This document shows, piece by piece, positions 43,847 through 57,117 of a stretch of DNA of 64,000 bases; position 1 is the stretch's first letter, and each line of letters starts with the position of its first letter. The stretch is taken from contig JABYQQ010000028.1 of NCBI GenBank assembly GCA_022605405.1, positions 124,001 through 188,000 on the forward strand, given 5' to 3'. The notes below the pieces were generated by a model, which saw nothing but the letters and a program-made list of their open reading frames with translations, was not told the DNA's origin and did not search any database. The translations under genes and the position numbers were made by a program. Origin of the DNA: Earliella scabrosa. Its lineage: Eukaryota; Basidiomycota; Agaricomycetes; Polyporales; Polyporaceae.

Positions 43847-45479
43847 CTAAGCGAACCCATCCTTTCCAGCGACCACTCCATACGCAGGCCCTCCTTTTCC
43901 AAACATCTTGCGCAGGTCACCAACCAGTACATCTGGGTGCTCGTGCGCAGCAAAGTGGCCACCTTTGCTATGTTCAGACTCGAACACCAGTTTCCCGAGA
44001 TTGCGCGTCCACCTATGAAAACGGTCAGTCAGTTCAGATGGAAGCCCATCAGTGCATGACGAATGAACTCACGATGTGGGCAACTGGAAGATCTCCTTGG
44101 GAAAGTAGGACACGCCAAGCGGGACGGACATCCACTTCGTTCCTTCATTGGTGTCGTGGGTTCCACCGCCAGTCATCTCGTAGTAAATCCGAGTGGATGC
44201 AGCTGGGCCAGCACGGGAGAACCAGTACAAGGAGATCCACTCGAGCACTGTAGAGAACCCCGTTCAGATACACAGCTCAGCCGGATCTTGATTGAACTAG
44301 ACGATACCTTCATCATCAGTCCAGGGATAGTCGTCCGTCCAAGTGATAAGCTTCTCGTAAACCCAAGCTAGCAGGGCCACGGGCGAGTCCGCTAGGCCAT
44401 ACCCTAAGGTCTGGGGTTTGGTTGCTTGTAGGCGGAAGTAGCCCGTGCCTTTGGTCCCATGGCGCTGAGTGTTGGCGATGCGCTTCGACGTGGCCGCATT
44501 GAACGAGAGGAAGAACATTCCCAGGAAGCCGAGAGGGTCGGTAAGCAGCGTGGGAGGCTTGGGTCTGCGGATTTATTCTGCTTAGGCCTAGCTTTAGCTT
44601 CACGGCGGTTAAAGCCACGTACACGGGCATGTTAGTGTGCCACGCCTTCACATGTTTGTGGCCATAATGGGTGACTGTGAAGGCGCCAAGCTACTGATGA
44701 CTATTAATGCACCAGCAACAGTCACGGGAACCCGGAACGCAAGAGCGGTACTCACTATGAAACCCCAATCCCCTCCTTGGTATACTGATTGCGTAGTATA
44801 AGTAATGATCTCCACAGACCGAGCGTAGACGTACCGTATTCATTGTATCCCAACGACAGCATGAGCTTGTTTAGCACCTGTGGAAACGCGGCGTTAGACG
44901 GCGTTACGAAGGGGTACCGATATGAATCACTTCTGCATACTGAGGACCCGCAAAACCTGGCTTGCGTGGAGCCTCTGAGAAGCCGAAGCCTGGCAGACTG
45001 GGTGCAACGACGTGGAAGCTGGGATAGTCCGGACCGCCCGCAGTGAGAATCGGGAGCAACTTCCTGACCTCGAGGAATGAGCCCGGCCCTTGCAAAATTG
45101 ACATGAGTCATCCACCAAGTGACAAGCAGCAGAGGGAGTTCATGGGCTTACATCCATGACAGAACAACAACGGGATCGCATTGGCGACGGTACTCTGCTG
45201 GTGAACGTAGTGGATATTCAATGTCCCAAAGCCTTCGACCTCGATGTCGCGCGTGAACATAGGCAGCTCGTTAATGCGGGCCTCTGCCTTGCGCCAATCG
45301 AAACCTTTCCCCCAATGGGATGCAAGTCGCTTGATGTCAGCTAGTGGGGCGCCGTAATCCCAATCCCCGCCGTCTACTTCATCAGGAAAGCGGACGATAT
45401 TGAGTTTCTTGTGCAGGAGGTCCAGCTCAGACTCAGGTATGGAGAGGTGATAGGGCCGCGCTTGAGAGATGTCAGACAT
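43847..45479 (-). CDS. epoxide hydrolase (alpha/beta hydrolase with EHN domain)
   Basis: Microsomal-type epoxide hydrolase that opens epoxides to diols. It starts MSDISQARPYHLSIPESELDLLHKKL, the N-terminal EHN domain, continuing FPDEVDGGDWDYGAPLADIKRLASHW..FDWRKAEARINELPMF. The alpha/beta core has HVVAPSLPGFGFSEAP. The nucleophile motif YQGGDWGF (Asp) is read from the short exon near 44748-44775. A cap region follows: GYFRLQATKPQTLGYGLADSPVALLAWVYEKL..WTDDYPWTDDE. The catalytic-His block is GGHFAAHEHPDVLVGDLRKMF, then the stop at 43847-43849. At least seven introns. No signal peptide, only the EHN lead. It could serve detoxification of aromatics or terpenes. Catalytic Asp and His are present. 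Confidence 0.92.
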
Positions 45480-45864
45480 TCTGCAAGCTGCCTGGGGGAG
45501 AAATGTGGTGGGAGTAGACAAGAATGAGAAGCGCCCGAACGACGAGGAGTCGGAAGATATACAAGGTAACGTGGTGAGCGCGTGAACACCCGGCGAACAC
45601 ATACACACCGCCACGTAATCGAGCTAGCACGCGTGATGCCATGAAGACCTATGTAGACGGGTAGGTCCGGTGCTCCTTGCCAGTGAAGTCCATGTCGGGT
45701 TCAAGCAGCAGGCTTGAGCAGTCTAGTTGGCATCCTCCAGTCCCTCGACTCTCAATACATAGTCTATTTGATCCATCGCTGCCCCTTCAAACCTCCCGTG
45801 ATGCAGAAGAACATTGTACTCGTAGTGCCTATATCTATCCTGATCAGACACCAAGAATGCATCG
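45480..45864. other. tandem intergenic region (Dug2 3' end to epoxide hydrolase promoter)
   Basis: 385 bp; both flanking genes are on the minus strand. No further frame is credible. Confidence 0.5.
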
Positions 45865-48800
45865 TCAGAGTCGGTTAAACTCCACCACTGTCTCCGCAGT
45901 TGGCGTCCGGGGCACGCCAGCAACGTTCGACAAAAATCGCTCCACAACGCGTTTTCCACGACGCAGATTGGATAGCGATATCCGCTCGTTAGGCAGATGA
46001 GCCTGGTCCTGCAAGTTCATTCACCTGTGGTCAGCAAGATTGTACCGTACTCAATGCTCGAACTCACCGTGCTCTGTCCTAGGGGCAGATGAAGCGCATG
46101 GCAAGCAAATTCCTTCTCGAGGTATGGAATTGAGGGAATAGACTGCAATCGAACGTTGGATCGCAATCGGAGTGATAGCATTGCATAGTACTTACCCCGC
46201 CTTCTCGGATGCGTAGAGGCTCCACTGCCCACTCGTCGCGGACGGCATCTTCCATTGCATGGAACCATGTGTCGTCCAGATTTCCAAGCCACCAGTCCGC
46301 CATATGGTCGATCGTGACCTGGATCATACATTGAATGGACTGTTGCAATCAACGCATGCATTCGCTTACGTTCAGTCTGTTTGGCGAGTTCATTCTCCTG
46401 AAGCGTTCCTCGAGGTGCTCTCGCACGGTCGACGCGATGGTCTCGAGGTCTTGATCCGGCACAATGCGCAACGAGACATGAGCTTTCACCTTGGAAGAGA
46501 TCACCGTCGAATCTGGACAATGGAGCTAGATGAGCTTTTGTGGACCGAAGGACAGTACAACAGCATACATACTTCTCGGTCCAGATACTTCAATGTTGTG
46601 CACAGTAAGGGAGGGCTCGCGCCATCGGGCTGCTAGCAACGATGCAGGTGTCTGGGTCACACTTGACAGAACCTTGTATGATTGCTTCTCCTCGTCTGAG
46701 AGAGGGCGTACACTGTCGTCTGACAGGACGGTGGTCAGATGTGTTGCTGGAGTTGCATACGCAACGGTCTTACAGAAGTGCGGAATGGTGACTTTGTTTT
46801 CATCATCGGTGAGAGTACCAAGGAGTTTTAGCCTGCGAGTAACGGTGAGGTTGTGAATGTAAGCGGGCTACTTTTGTATACACACATGTCTTGCATAGGT
46901 TCTCGCGCAGCTCCACCGTCGACACCGGAATGGAGGTCAGGGCCCTCGTTCGAGATCTGACCAAAAGGTCAGCGGGAAAACTTGCATATCTCTGTTTAAG
47001 TCGCACCTCGACATTGCAGTGTATCACCCCTCGCAGTCCATAGGTGATGCACGGAGTATCCTCCGCTATCCAAGTAGAGTTGCTACGCGCCGATCAGTCG
47101 CTTCTATGCATCTACGCTGAGCATTCCAACATACCTGACAAGGATTGCATCGATGGGTCCGATCGTCTCCTATACGGCGTCCATGTCAGCTATCCAGTAA
47201 CTGACAATGGCATTGTCCACTTACTTTGTGGCGTTTGACGGTGTCCACGAAACCGCCGCTCCCCGCCTCTTCCTCACCCTCGACCAACATCACCAAGTCA
47301 ACCCCCAGCGCCCTCCGCGCTAGCAAGTCGGCGGCGGCACAAGCCACTGCCATGACAGGGCCTTTATTGTCAGTTGCACCCCGACCATACAAATAGCCGT
47401 TCCGGCCGGTGAGCGTGAACGGGTCCGACGTCCAGCCTCCCCTTCGGGCAGAGATGACATCGTAGTGACCATAGAAGAGTATTCTGGGTTTGGGGGTGGA
47501 CGTTTGTGTGCCGTGGAACGTAGCGAGAACGAGGGGATTTGTCGCGTCCCCCGTCGGTAGCTACGATGGAGGTGACAGTGAGGAACCGAAACAACGATAC
47601 TGGAAAAACAACAATACCCACCAGCGATGCCACTGCGCCGAGCTGTGTGAAGCATTTGCGTAGCCATATTGCAGCCTGTCGGCAGTCTTCCTTATGAGCG
47701 AGCGAGCCGCTGACGCTGGGGATCGAGACCAATTTTTCCAACGCGTGGACGAGAATATCTGCACAGCGAGTCAATCAGACAAATGGGCCGAGTCCTATAC
47801 AAATTCTGCTCAATCTTACCGTTGATGCTGTTGGATATATCGGCATAGTCACCGAATCCGCTTATGTCGGATAATGTTTGGCTGCTGGGAACCGGCGGAG
47901 CTACCTCCCATATCTGCAGGACATAAATGTTACGCAACCGTTGTAGCCCGCATCAATCACGCTCACCTTTATCATGTCGTCGTTGCCACCTGTCACAAGG
48001 GCGAACTTGCCCTCTTTTGACGAGGACGTGGATGGGAGACGAGTGATAACAGAGGAAAGGACAATGCCGTCGTGACCTTTCCATGAGCCGGTGAGCTCGA
48101 AGGCAGACGACCATCGCTGACCACGCAATGAAGGTGTCATGAACGTCCGAATCTGGATGCCTCACAGTCGACATACCTGGATCTCTCCATTCGCCGAGCA
48201 GACATAGAGGTCGGAGTGCAACATCGACATCGACAAGATGTCCACATTCTCGTCGCAGACGACGTCAGCGATACCAAATCATCGCATTCGATAGCAACTC
48301 ACCTCTACGACTAGAAGCGTACGAACCAACGTACGAGTTTCAAGATCCCAGACTTTGACGAGACCATCTTGACACCCTGCGTACACCGTGTCGCCGCGTA
48401 CAGCGAGCGCAAGCACGGCTCCCGCGCCGCAGTCGAACGTGTGCAGTAGTTCGGGAGTTGCCTCCCATGAGTTATTCTCGGGAAGTCGCCATAACTGCAC
48501 AAGTCGTGTCAGTCTGAAGGGCGTGAAAGACGTCGGTCGTCAGATAAGGTGGAGACACGCACCTTCACAGTCGAGTCACCGCTGCCAGTGACCAGCTGCA
48601 AATGGTGACCCAGACCCTTATCAAATGGAGCATCATCGGATCCTTCGCGGTTACTCGGGAGAAGCGCCATGCAGTACACATATCCGTAGTGAGCGGAGTA
48701 GATCACATGTTCCGCGGGGACCTGCAGAATCGCTGTCGGAGCTTTGAGCATGTCCATCTGGACGCATGAGTCTGGAGGTGTCGCAGGACCTCCGTGGACG

Positions 48801-49645
48801 GAGGAGGGCGGAGTGGTCGACACAGAAGACGGCAGACACGTTGCGCAGGTAGGATTACGTGCATTCAGGTCAGCGGGCCGTCGAGTATACTGCGGATAAC
48901 TATCGAAGAATTTGTGAGCCTTGCGAGAGGTCGGGGTCGAGCGGCCGCTGGAGATGAAGTAATCCGATGAGAGGGAGGACATGCTGGGAGGCAACTCCGG
49001 AATAGGAGAAGAGAAGGAGAACCATTGCAGTGAGGTGTTCTGGCACCCGAAGTACAGTGTCTGGGTTGTTGAGCACCACGCAAGGGAGTATATGTCGCCA
49101 GAGTCTGTTTCACCGTGAGGGTGGAGGAGGAACAAGGGGCACAGCGTCCGCGTGTCCCAGACCTGGAACGAGAGTCAAGCGGCCGACCAAGTCGAGACTG
49201 ATGGTGACGTACTCGTATCGTACTGTGACCTGAAACATGCAGGGTGAGCAGGCCCGCAACATGAAGGGACGTAATTGGCGCACCGGATGCACTGAAGAGC
49301 CACTGCTTCTCTGGGGCATACTCGAGAGCAAGAATGCTCCCTGAATGACTCCACATTGCTCTCAATCTGAGAGTCTCTTTGTCCCATACCTAAGCATATT
49401 TCCTTCAGTGCACGGCGCAGGTGAGTGGAGCTGAGAACTGTATGTACGCATATCTGCCCGTCTTGGCTGCCGGTATAGATGCTACCATCGTCCGCAGCAA
49501 GGCTAAGGACGGAACTCTCTGCTTGCTGAAGGGAGTGAAAGAGGTTGGGCTGGTGTTGCAGGTTCGGAGAAGGCTTGCTGAGAGAAGCTAGAAGGGTAAG
49601 AGAAGTCCGAAGGCGAGGAGGAAGGGGAAGAACATGAGACGACAT
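45865..49645 (-). CDS. DUG2: Dug2-like protein: WD40 repeats fused to an M20 metallopeptidase
   Basis: Component of the Dug2-Dug3 glutathione-degrading complex (cytosol), which cleaves the gamma-glutamyl bond of glutathione. From MSSHVLPLPPRLRTSL at 49645 the N-terminal half is WD40-like, with SVLSLAADDGSIYTGSQDGQICV, SILALEYAPEKQWLFSASG and VLALAVRGDTVYAGCQDGLVKVWDLE. The C-terminal half is an M20A peptidase. It begins ALEKLVSIPSVSG..KEDCRQAAIWLRK and has the metal-site motifs YGHYDVIS, YGRGATDNKGPV and LVEGEEEAGSGG. Later come IPSIPYLEKEFACHALHLPLGQS and DQAHLPNERISLSNLRRGKRVVERFL, ending at TGA 45865-45867. More than ten short introns. The WD40-M20 fusion is the diagnostic architecture of Dug2. 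Confidence 0.9.
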
Positions 49646-50309
49646 TGTGGCGCTGCAGCTTTAGCGAGGGAACATACGGTCAGGAATGACTGGCGACATG
49701 AGCGACGCAGCGGCCATGGGCTTTTATATGTGATGGCTCGGCGCACGAAGCGGTTCCGGTAGGCAACGAGCAGGACCGATGCGGGGAATGGACAGGTGCG
49801 TATTGGCAGCTGACGGCGGGGTCTGTCCGCACTTACTCTCCAGACTCGAGCGCGGTCCTCGGGCGGGTACCGCCACGCGAGTCGTGACGCGACCCGCCTC
49901 TCTTCGCGATTCCGCTCGCGACTCGCGCAACCTTTAGCGCCTAGCGCTCTACCTCCGACAAATTCAATGCCTCCCTCTAGCTATGTGCTAGGGAAGCCTC
50001 GCTGCCAATCGGTTATAATGCGCGATTCACGATTCGCACTGTTGCACCACCCTCTCTCCAGCTCAAGTCCAAGAGAATCTGCATGTGGGTAAGTGCTACA
50101 AACACATCGATTAACCACGCAGACACGAACACGAATATCAGTAGCAAATAAGTCAGTTCAAGAGTTCAAGGACGCAACAACGCCTACGGTATCAGAACAA
50201 GCAAACGACGTCCGCGAACAGGAGAGTGCTACTACTAGCGTAGAGACTAGTGGTCATAAGAGGGGTGTCGTGACAGAGTGTCATGAGGGGTCGTGAGAGT
50301 CGTAACACG
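49646..50309. other. intergenic region upstream of Dug2
   Basis: 664 bp. It contains a palindromic TAGCGCCTAGCGCT (about 49935-49948) and an imperfect hairpin GCCTCCCTCTAGC..GCTAGGGAAGCC (about 49969-49998). These are possible regulatory or structural elements in the Dug2 promoter; function is not known. Confidence 0.45.
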
Positions 50310-52228
50310 CTACCGCTTCGGGGTAGCGACACCAGAACCACCACCATTATCAGAAGCCGAGCCCGCACCATCCCTCGAGGGATGCTGCTGGAAGCCATGT
50401 CCCGCCTTAGACTTCACATCATGCCAAAACGCGTCCCAGTTGTGCCCACGCGGCTCCGGAACCGGAGCAGCGGGTATCGAGGAATTGGACGAGGGCGGGA
50501 GCCCATCGGAGGGACGCATATTGGAGAACGCCTCCTGTTGGGCAGCGCTGACACGCTCCACAGCCTTGATGAGTGAAGGCGTAGCAGGAACTGGGGTGAA
50601 CGCCACCGGAGTAAGAGTATTTGACGAGCCGGTACCGGCCTGGGAGATCGCAGCAGAGGACGATTTGTGTGCAAGCGTATGTCGCTGGAGGAAGTCTGGC
50701 TGCCATTTCGTTCCGTCGCGCGGTGCGCGTGTCCGACTCGCGGTGACGTCCTGCTCATCGTCCGACAGGGGATCGACCTTCGTCAGCTTGGGATTGATCT
50801 TGGCGGGCTGCTCTTCCGCGAGGGTCGCCATCGAATCGGTGCGAGTAGGTGCCCGCACAAATGGCGGCGCTGCCATCCTGAGGTCTTCGTCGTCGTCTGA
50901 ATCTGACGCAGCATACGGATCGAGGGGGTCAAACTTGATGATCTCGCGGGTCCGCTGTCGGCCCTTCGTCCCTGGTCGGCGATCTTTGCGCAGATACTCC
51001 TGGGGTGGAGTAAACCTGCGTGGTCGTTCGTTCTGCATGGAACGAGGGCCCACGACGGATCGCTTCTTGTAGAGCTTGAGCGGGGAATCGGGGACGGGAA
51101 GTTTGAGATCTGCGTCGGTAGGGAAGACGACGTCCTTGTCGACGGGGTCCATGCCCTTGTTGTGACCGAAATGACGAGACCAGAACGTTTGCAAAGGCTG
51201 AAATTGGCCAGCACGATCGGAAGCATTAGGGAGAGTAGCAGCATAGTCTGCTAGGTAGCTATCCCATTTCTGCGGAGGAGACTGAGTGGAGGCTGATGGG
51301 CGGAATGCTATCGCAACATACCTCGTCTGGATTCTCCCCCAGTTTCTTTCTCAGGAAGATATCGGTAGCGATACCGAGAAGAACGAACAGGCAGTAGGCA
51401 GCGCTGAGGCCCTGTTCTTTGCTGGTACCCCAGTTGGAGCCGTCCTTGATCCATAGTCTGTCCCATACCTCGGTCCAGGGAGTGATGTGAGCGAGGAGGG
51501 CGATAGAGTGAACGGTGCCAAAAGCACCAACCGAGGCCATGGCGAGGCGGACGAAGGTGTGCTGGGTACGGGCGATGGGAAGGAGACACATGATGAGACC
51601 AATCGGTGTGAATACGGCGACGAGGATGTGGCGGGCTAGCAGGGAGGGGTGAAAGATGACTGCGAATGCGAGCGCGAATGTGGAGCTACAGCGCAGGAGG
51701 ATCAGCGTTTGCGCAGGGAGAGGATGTGGGGAGAGGACGCACTATCCTGCGATGCCTGCAAATGTGAGGGCAGCATATCGCCAGCGAGCGGCAAGTATTG
51801 CACAGGCGATAGCAGAGAGCAGCCATACGGCGAGGAAGGACCCAGGGGCGAGCGGCTTGTTGGAGGAGACATTGGGGACGAGGAGGGCGAGGAAGGTGGT
51901 GAGATGGACTGGATTGGATGAGTACGGGTAGACACGGGCACAGAGGGCGATACTCACCTCCGGTGACGAAGCCCAGGGCCATGCCACCAATGCCGCCCTC
52001 TAGCCTGAATATCTTCTTGAAGATGACCTCGGCGTGCTGTATCTTTGTAGCCTCGGGCGGCCGTAATGCGTCATAGCGCGGGGCAAACGCTCGTGTGCGA
52101 TCAAGAGTGAGGAATGCGCCGGCAAAGGTGAGGAGCAGGGACAGAAAGAAGACGGGGAGGGTATACGCGAGCAGGAAGGAGGAGGTCGGGAGGAGCGAAG
52201 AGAGCGTGGCTTCTGAGGCGGAGGACAT
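50310..52228 (-). CDS. multi-pass membrane protein, TM7S3/TM198-like (DUF4203)
   Basis: Integral membrane protein of unknown role. From ATG at 52228: MSSASEATLSSLLPTSSFLLAYTLPVFFLSLLLTFAGAFLTLDRTRAF contains the first segment. Further exons give FRLEGGIGGMALGFVTG, SFLAVWLLSAIACAILAARW..ALTFAGIAG, MCLLPIARTQHTFVRLAMASVGAFGTVHSIALL and AAYCLFVLLGIATDIFLRKKLG, about seven hydrophobic segments. The cytosolic tail (about 300 aa, 51237-50310) is charged and disordered, ending GGGSGVATPKR. It begins KWDSYLADYAATLPNASDRAG and has FWSRHFGHNKGMDP. The family assignment rests on the hydrophobicity pattern and fungal relatives of the TM7S3/TM198 domain. No enzyme motif is seen. Confidence 0.78.
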
Positions 52229-52678
52229 GGCTGGTGCGATTAGATTTGGGCAGGTCGGGGCAGGTCGTAAACGAGAGCGGGGCGGTCGTGATCGTCGTCT
52301 TGTGGTCGCGCAGAGGACGTTTGGGGAGGTCGAGCCCAGTGCGCAAGCGTCCTTGCCGCGTGTGGCGGGAGAGGCGGGCCTCGACGGGCGGGGAGAGCGC
52401 GGCGGGGCGGAGCAGGCTGGGGGCAGCGGGCAAGGAGGACGAGGGCGCGCCAAGACGCCCGTCCCCTCGTTGGGCCCAAGTCCGCCGTGGGAACCGACGA
52501 GCGCGGGCGCCAGGAGGGCCGGGCCGGAGCCCCCGCCCAGTTTTGCAGACGGATGGGAGAGTTGTGTGCTCCTCCGTCCGTCTCTGTCCATGCTTGCCCT
52601 CTCGCCCGCCCCCGTCTTCCACGCGCACACAAACCACAAGAGAAGAAAGCAAGACACCCACAAGCTCATCTGCCCCCC
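52229..52678. promoter_or_regulatory. GC-rich divergent promoter (membrane protein / DEAH helicase)
   Basis: 450 bp of very GC-rich sequence between opposite start codons. Open frames on both strands here are compositional artefacts. No TATA box is seen. Confidence 0.5.
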
Positions 52679-55372
<2,694 letters not shown>

Positions 55373-55608
55373 GTCCGCGTCGTGTGCGTGACTACACCTG
55401 CGAGGGTCCCCGCTACATCAGTGTCTAGGTTGTTTATGTGTTCTTGGATCTATTCTTGGTGGATGGCTGCACATTTCCTACCTGTAGTCGAGATGCGTAC
55501 GCAAATACAGATGCTGGGAGACCTATGTGTCGCTCAGTCTTGAGGCCGTCTCTGAAGCGGTGAGCTCTATGGGATTATGTGCGAATACCTTACCAATTAT
55601 ATGAGCTA

Positions 55609-56895
55609 CTACGAAGTCACTCCCCTGACATGCCCAAACCGCAGTCGGTCTAACCCCTCGCTCTCCGTCCCAAACTCCTGCTTCCCAATGATCTCCTCGT
55701 CCGACAAGCTCTCCAGCCTCACCAGTTCCCTCCGCACGTACTCCACGACGGTCTCCATCAGTTCAGGATACTTGACGTACTTGTCCACCTCCGTCGGAGG
55801 ATGGTCGTGCAACCCGGATCCATCGTCCCTCGCCTCCTCTGCCTCCAGCCCAGTCCGCTTCTCGATCTTCTCGAGCTTGTCCACGTCGCTCCCGGCAAGG
55901 TTGACCGTCCGCCGGTAGTACGCATCCGGGTTTATACCCGCTGAAGGGTAGACGATCCCGCGCGCCCCGCGCCCGCCGAGCATGTTGCGCCATACGGCTG
56001 CAGCCAGGTCTGCGTCACTCCGGACGAGCCCGAGATCGAAGGACATGCCCATGCCCGCCCACTGCTCCTTGAAGATCTTCATCTGGCGCGTCACCAGCCT
56101 CTCCGGCGCGCGCCCACGCGGTCGTGGTCGACCGGACGGGTTTGCGACCATGTAGAAGTCGGTAGAGCGGGTGTATGGGACAAGGTTGTGTGCGGGTGTG
56201 AGAGCGCCTGGAGAAGCAGGCTGCAGTACGGCGCGGACACGGTCCTCCACGTCGAGGAAGAAGTGATCTATGAGACCTTGAACATAGTTCTGTCCGAGAG
56301 GTGACGGAAGGGCGCGTAATCGCACGGTGAGGAGCCAGACGTGCAGATTGGTGATGGTGAACCATGATTGGAATGTGGGCGGGAGATGACACTCTAACGA
56401 CGCGTGTTAGTATGCACATTTGTGTCGGAACGGTGAAGAAAGAGCAAGATAACCCGTGCACTAAGAGAAGGATTCCGGGGAGATGTATACGCGCGTTTTG
56501 GAGTCGTCCGAACGAAACTAGCAAGGATGCATGGGCTCACCGTTTTTCCAAAATGCACTCTCCTCCTCTGGCCTTGGCACACACAACTGGGAATACATTG
56601 CAAAGGCTCTTCTCCCCGCATACTGCTTCGCGCTTCCGTATCCGAGGAGCTTCAAGAGAGCGAAGAAAACGCGCTTTGCAGCGGGGTCTTCCTTGATTTT
56701 TTTAGTGAGCCATGTCTGCGGGGGCGGAGGTGGCTGCTCGACGCGTGGGGATTCAGTGTTTGGCTCATGCACGTCATGGTGCGCAGCGGTCGGCTTTTGA
56801 GGAGTGGGAGTCGAGGAAGTGGTCAGACAGCGACCATATCGAGGGGACGTTGCGGAATGGCGAAGGCGACGAGCAAGGACCGAACGAGGGAGCAT
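55609..56895 (-). CDS. CBP3: mitochondrial cytochrome bc1 assembly chaperone Cbp3 (UQCC1)
   Basis: Binds newly made cytochrome b at the mitochondrial ribosome and helps assemble complex III. The Arg/Ser-rich N-terminus MLPRSVLARRLRHSATSPRYGRC looks like a matrix-targeting presequence. After FFALLKLLGYGSAKQYAGRRAFAMYSQLC, an intron leads to CHLPPTFQSWFTITNLHVWLLTVRLRAL. The ubiquinol-cytochrome c chaperone domain follows: NYVQGLIDHFFLDVEDRVRAV..PERLVTRQMKIFKEQWAGMGMSFDLGLV..DLAAAVWRNMLGGRGA. A C-terminal extension (about 100 aa) ends RLRFGHVRGVTS. Length and domain order fit fungal Cbp3. The start at 56895 gives the presequence and is preferred. Confidence 0.92.
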
Positions 56896-57117
56896 GGGGA
56901 GGAGGTGGGAGGACGAGGGCGAATCGCTGCTGACGCGGACGCGCCGGAAGCAAAGCCCTGCGGCGCCTACGCAATAGTCTCAAACAGGAAACGTAGACGC
57001 CGAGAGCCGACGCTGACATACGCGCTCAACGGTGACCTCATCTGGGATCACTCTTGCACCCACTCCAGCTTCGCCCGATTGTCCTCATCTTCTTTCCTGG
57101 AGCCTGCGTTCTGCACC
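56896..57117. promoter_or_regulatory. divergent promoter (Cbp3 / Tcf25)
   Basis: 222 bp between opposite start codons, with no TATA box. It is consistent with a shared bidirectional promoter for two housekeeping genes. Confidence 0.5.

Noticed and set aside
42893..44059. Plus-strand frames of 60-136 codons after Ypd1 and over the 3' exons of the epoxide hydrolase
   Set aside because: No start context, motif or splice logic; the last one is antisense to the catalytic-His exon of the hydrolase.
52095..52661. Long open frames on both strands of the GC-rich divergent region
   Set aside because: Low-complexity Arg/Gly/Pro products with no conserved motif; they overlap the promoter and first exon of the TM198-like gene.
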